Below are positions 5,660 through 7,624 of a stretch of DNA of 7,624 nt, piece by piece. How positions within the stretch are numbered: the first letter of the stretch is position 1; each line of letters begins with the position of its first letter. The notes under the pieces were generated by a model. That model ran no database searches. It saw only the letters and a program-made list of their open reading frames with translations, and had not been told where the DNA came from. Location: the NCBI GenBank assembly GCA_009697555.1, contig WLQV01000051.1:1-7624 (forward strand). Reading direction: 5' to 3'. This stretch comes from Actinomycetota bacterium. GTDB taxonomy: Bacteria; Actinomycetota; Actinomycetes; Nanopelagicales; Nanopelagicaceae. Position numbers and translations under genes: made by a program.

Positions 5660-6646
5660 ATGAGTAATTTGCGCGCCGGCCTGATTGGTTTAGGAATGAT
5701 GGGTCGCCATCATGCGCGCGTGCTTGCATCGTTGCCTGGCGTAGATTTTGTTGGTGTCTGCGATCCAGCCGGAGATGCAAATAATTTGGCACAAGGTCGC
5801 ACCGTTGTTGCAACTGTCGCGGAATTAGTTGCAATGAAAATTGATTATGCAATGGTGGCGGTACCAACGATTTATCACTTGGAAATTGGAAAAGAACTTG
5901 CGGCAGCTGGCGTTCATGCACTCATTGAGAAGCCGCTCTCGCACGATACAAAGACATCAGAGGAACTCACCTCAGCCTTTGCTAAAGCTGGCTTAGTTGG
6001 CGCAGTCGGCCACATCGAGCGCTACAACCCCGCGCTACAAGAAGCGCGTCGCCGCTTAGAACAACTTGGTTCGCTCTATCAAGTTGTTACTCGCCGCCAA
6101 GGGCCATTTCCATCACGCATTGCCGATGTTGGCGTAGTGAAAGATTTAGCAACACATGACATCGATTTAACTGCGTGGGTAACTGGTCAACCATTTATTC
6201 AAGTTTCTGCACAAACTGCGCTCCGTACTGGTCGCGAACATGAAGATCTTGTAGCAATCGTTGGAAAATTGGCCGATGGCACAGTGACAAATCACTTAGT
6301 TAATTGGTTAAGCCCGCTGAAAGAGCGCGTCACTATTCTCACTGGCGAGAAAGGTGCATTTGTTGCCGACACTCTCACCGCAGATCTCACCTTCTATGCA
6401 AATGGCACAGTGACATCAGAGTGGGAAGAGCTCAAGCAATTTAGAGGCGTCAGTGAAGGCGATGTGGTGCGCTATGCAATTGCTAAGCATGAACCTTTGC
6501 GTATGGAGCATGAGAATTTCCGCGATGCAGTTCTAGGTAAGCCAGCTGACATTGTGACGATGCAACAGGGATTGCGTACCGTTGTTGTTGCGGAAGCGAT
6601 TATTGAAAGTTCTAAGACCAGCACGACTGTAACAATCCCAGGATAA
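5660..6646 (+). CDS. Gfo/Idh/MocA-family NAD-dependent oxidoreductase, probable UDP-GlcNAc-type 3-dehydrogenase
   Basis: A 328-residue two-domain dehydrogenase. The N-terminal Rossmann fold has GLGMMGRHHAR (10-20) with the GxGxxG dinucleotide motif, an acidic residue in VGVCD (31-35) at the end of the second strand suggesting NAD over NADP, and the family EKP (90-92) with its conserved lysine. GHIERYNPA (117-125) and KDLATHDIDL (161-170) supply the substrate-side residues expected in the C-terminal domain. The GHIERYNPA style recalls, from memory, the branch annotated as UDP-GlcNAc 3-dehydrogenase (GnnA and archaeal relatives) more than P. aeruginosa WbpB, whose N-terminus and corresponding loop look different. 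It would oxidise C3 of the UDP-sugar, giving the ketone for the aminotransferase encoded just upstream. The ATG follows the previous stop after 3 nt, with GGAG 8 nt upstream. Full length and intact. Exact substrate is inferred from neighbours, not proven. Confidence 0.88.
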   Translation: MSNLRAGLIGLGMMGRHHARVLASLPGVDFVGVCDPAGDANNLAQGRTVVATVAELVAMKIDYAMVAVPTIYHLEIGKELAAAGVHALIEKPLSHDTKTSEELTSAFAKAGLVGAVGHIERYNPALQEARRRLEQLGSLYQVVTRRQGPFPSRIADVGVVKDLATHDIDLTAWVTGQPFIQVSAQTALRTGREHEDLVAIVGKLADGTVTNHLVNWLSPLKERVTILTGEKGAFVADTLTADLTFYANGTVTSEWEELKQFRGVSEGDVVRYAIAKHEPLRMEHENFRDAVLGKPADIVTMQQGLRTVVVAEAIIESSKTSTTVTIPG

Positions 6647-6657
6647 CTCGAGGCTCC

Positions 6658-7624
6658 ATGAACTCGGCCGAGCGCAGTGGATTCCATATTGTTTCACTCG
6701 TTACCAATAATGCGGTCGGCGATTCTCGCGTTTTAAAATCTGCACAAACCCTGGCAGATAATGGTTTTCGAGTAACACTGCTCTGCCAACTCATTGGCGA
6801 TGTTCCAAAGAGTGAAGTAAGTGGCTCATTTACTATTGAACGCGTTACGCCAAATGTAAAGGCATCTACTCGTCGAATTACACCCCTTGGTCCACTTCGT
6901 TACTTGCTCAAAGTCCCCAATAGTTATGTGCGTTATGGCGCTAGACTAATAGCACCAGATTTTCTCTTTTGGCGCTGGGCAGGTCCCGTACTACTAAAAA
7001 TCTCGCCGAAATTTCTCTACCCCTGCTGGCCACTTCTGACAGATGGTGAACGAACATTTAGTCAGAAGTTAGACCAGTTAGCACCCGATGTGATTCATGC
7101 AAATGATTGTGACACTTTAGGTATCGCACTACGTGCAAAGGCAAGAGCTGCCAAAGCTGGCAAACGAATAGCAGTTATTTATGATGCACACGAATATGTG
7201 CAAGGCGTCCATCGCAAACACCCCATGTGGGCAATTGCAATGAGCAAGTTAGAAGCGCAATCAATCCATGAAGTTGACCTGGTTATGACTGTTTCAGAGA
7301 CAATCGCTCAGATGTTGCAGAGTGATTACAAGTTAAAGCAAACACCTACCGTGGTTCTCAACGCGCCTCGTCGCACGCAACCTGCTGTCGATCCGGTGCT
7401 GCAGACCATCCGTCGCAAGATTGGTTTATCCGAGGATGTGCCGCTACATGTATATGTCGGTGCAGCAGCACCTCAGCGTGGACTTTCTACGATGGTTGAT
7501 GCTCTTGTTGGCGCACCAGAGCATCACATTGCACTTGTAGTAAATCCGGCAAATGCTTATGTAAAGAAAGAATTGGCGCGAGCAGAGACTCTTAAAGTTG
7601 CAGATCGAGTTCATGTGCATCCCT
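6658..7624 (+). CDS. GT4-like glycosyltransferase, 3' end beyond the window
   Basis: An open frame of 322 codons with no stop before the window end. The N-terminal half shows IVSLVTNN, GDSRVLKSAQTLADNGFRV (21-39), DVIHANDCDTL (144-154) and VIYDAHEYV (173-181), the same landmarks as the first glycosyltransferase of the operon. TVSETIA (211-217) and VLNAPRR (233-239) mark the inter-domain region, and HVYVGAAAPQRGL (264-276) begins the donor-binding domain. Roughly the last 70-90 residues of a normal GT4, including the G-x-P / E-x-x-E region, lie outside. It would add a sugar to the same glycan as its neighbours; specificity is unknown. It follows the dehydrogenase by 11 nt, with GAGG 4 nt before the ATG, so it is in the same operon. 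Between residues 75 and 130 there is a long insert rich in Trp, Phe and Pro that the first glycosyltransferase has only in part; it may form a membrane-facing surface. Confidence 0.85.
   Translation, partial: MNSAERSGFHIVSLVTNNAVGDSRVLKSAQTLADNGFRVTLLCQLIGDVPKSEVSGSFTIERVTPNVKASTRRITPLGPLRYLLKVPNSYVRYGARLIAPDFLFWRWAGPVLLKISPKFLYPCWPLLTDGERTFSQKLDQLAPDVIHANDCDTLGIALRAKARAAKAGKRIAVIYDAHEYVQGVHRKHPMWAIAMSKLEAQSIHEVDLVMTVSETIAQMLQSDYKLKQTPTVVLNAPRRTQPAVDPVLQTIRRKIGLSEDVPLHVYVGAAAPQRGLSTMVDALVGAPEHHIALVVNPANAYVKKELARAETLKVADRVHVHP

Noticed and set aside
6276..6415. 14-base direct repeat ATGGCACAGTGACA at 6276-6289 and 6402-6415
   Set aside because: Both copies are in frame, 42 codons apart, and encode GTVT turns of adjacent beta strands in the dehydrogenase; best explained as coincidence of a short peptide motif and codon preference.
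1..7624. CRISPR array, insertion sequence, tRNA, phage or toxin-antitoxin content
   Set aside because: No regularly spaced repeats, transposase or integrase motifs, cloverleaf-like segments, or small paired genes were found on either strand.

Overview
The window reads as chromosomal DNA of a compact-genome actinobacterium of moderate GC (by eye a little under half G+C). Protein style, very short intergenic gaps, Shine-Dalgarno-like sites before internal genes and apparently leaderless first genes all fit low-GC freshwater Actinobacteria such as Nanopelagicales (acI). The placement is an inference from style, not from a search.

Layout. (1) 1-570 (+): the 3' part of a P-loop nucleoside/pantothenate-kinase-like gene (FrcK/YggC type), open at the left edge and interrupted by one in-frame TAA at 340-342, exactly where the family has the Tyr of an E-G-N-Y-L-L motif. 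(2) 588-1663 (-): a two-gene unit, a DedA-family membrane protein followed by a small Tat-exported Rieske [2Fe-2S] protein, converging on gene 1 with a 17-nt gap. (3) 1664-1695: a 32-nt divergent promoter region in which -10-like boxes for both directions lie back to back, each about 7-8 nt from its start codon, suggesting two leaderless transcripts. (4) 1696-7624 (+): a packed six-gene operon that continues past the right edge: GT4-like glycosyltransferase, a second GT-B glycosyltransferase, hexapeptide N-acetyltransferase (WbpD/WlbB-like), PLP sugar aminotransferase (WbpE-like), Gfo/Idh/MocA sugar 3-dehydrogenase (GnnA/WbpB role), and a third GT4-like glycosyltransferase cut by the window end.

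How they work together. The dehydrogenase, aminotransferase and acetyltransferase form a complete three-step route: oxidation at C3 of a UDP-GlcNAc-type sugar, transamination of the 3-keto group, and N-acetylation of the new amine. The product would be a UDP-2,3-diacetamido-2,3-dideoxy sugar. The three glycosyltransferases around the cassette would place this and other sugars into a surface glycan. No C6 dehydrogenase (WbpA), polymerase, flippase or transporter is visible, so whether the sugar is the neutral one or the uronic acid cannot be decided here.

I see no mobile element, CRISPR array, tRNA or rRNA, and no stretch over 300 bases lacks a gene. I do not see a clearly new system. The most useful leads are the single-codon interruption of the kinase, the compact leaderless divergent promoter, and the substrate question for the diacetamido-sugar cassette.
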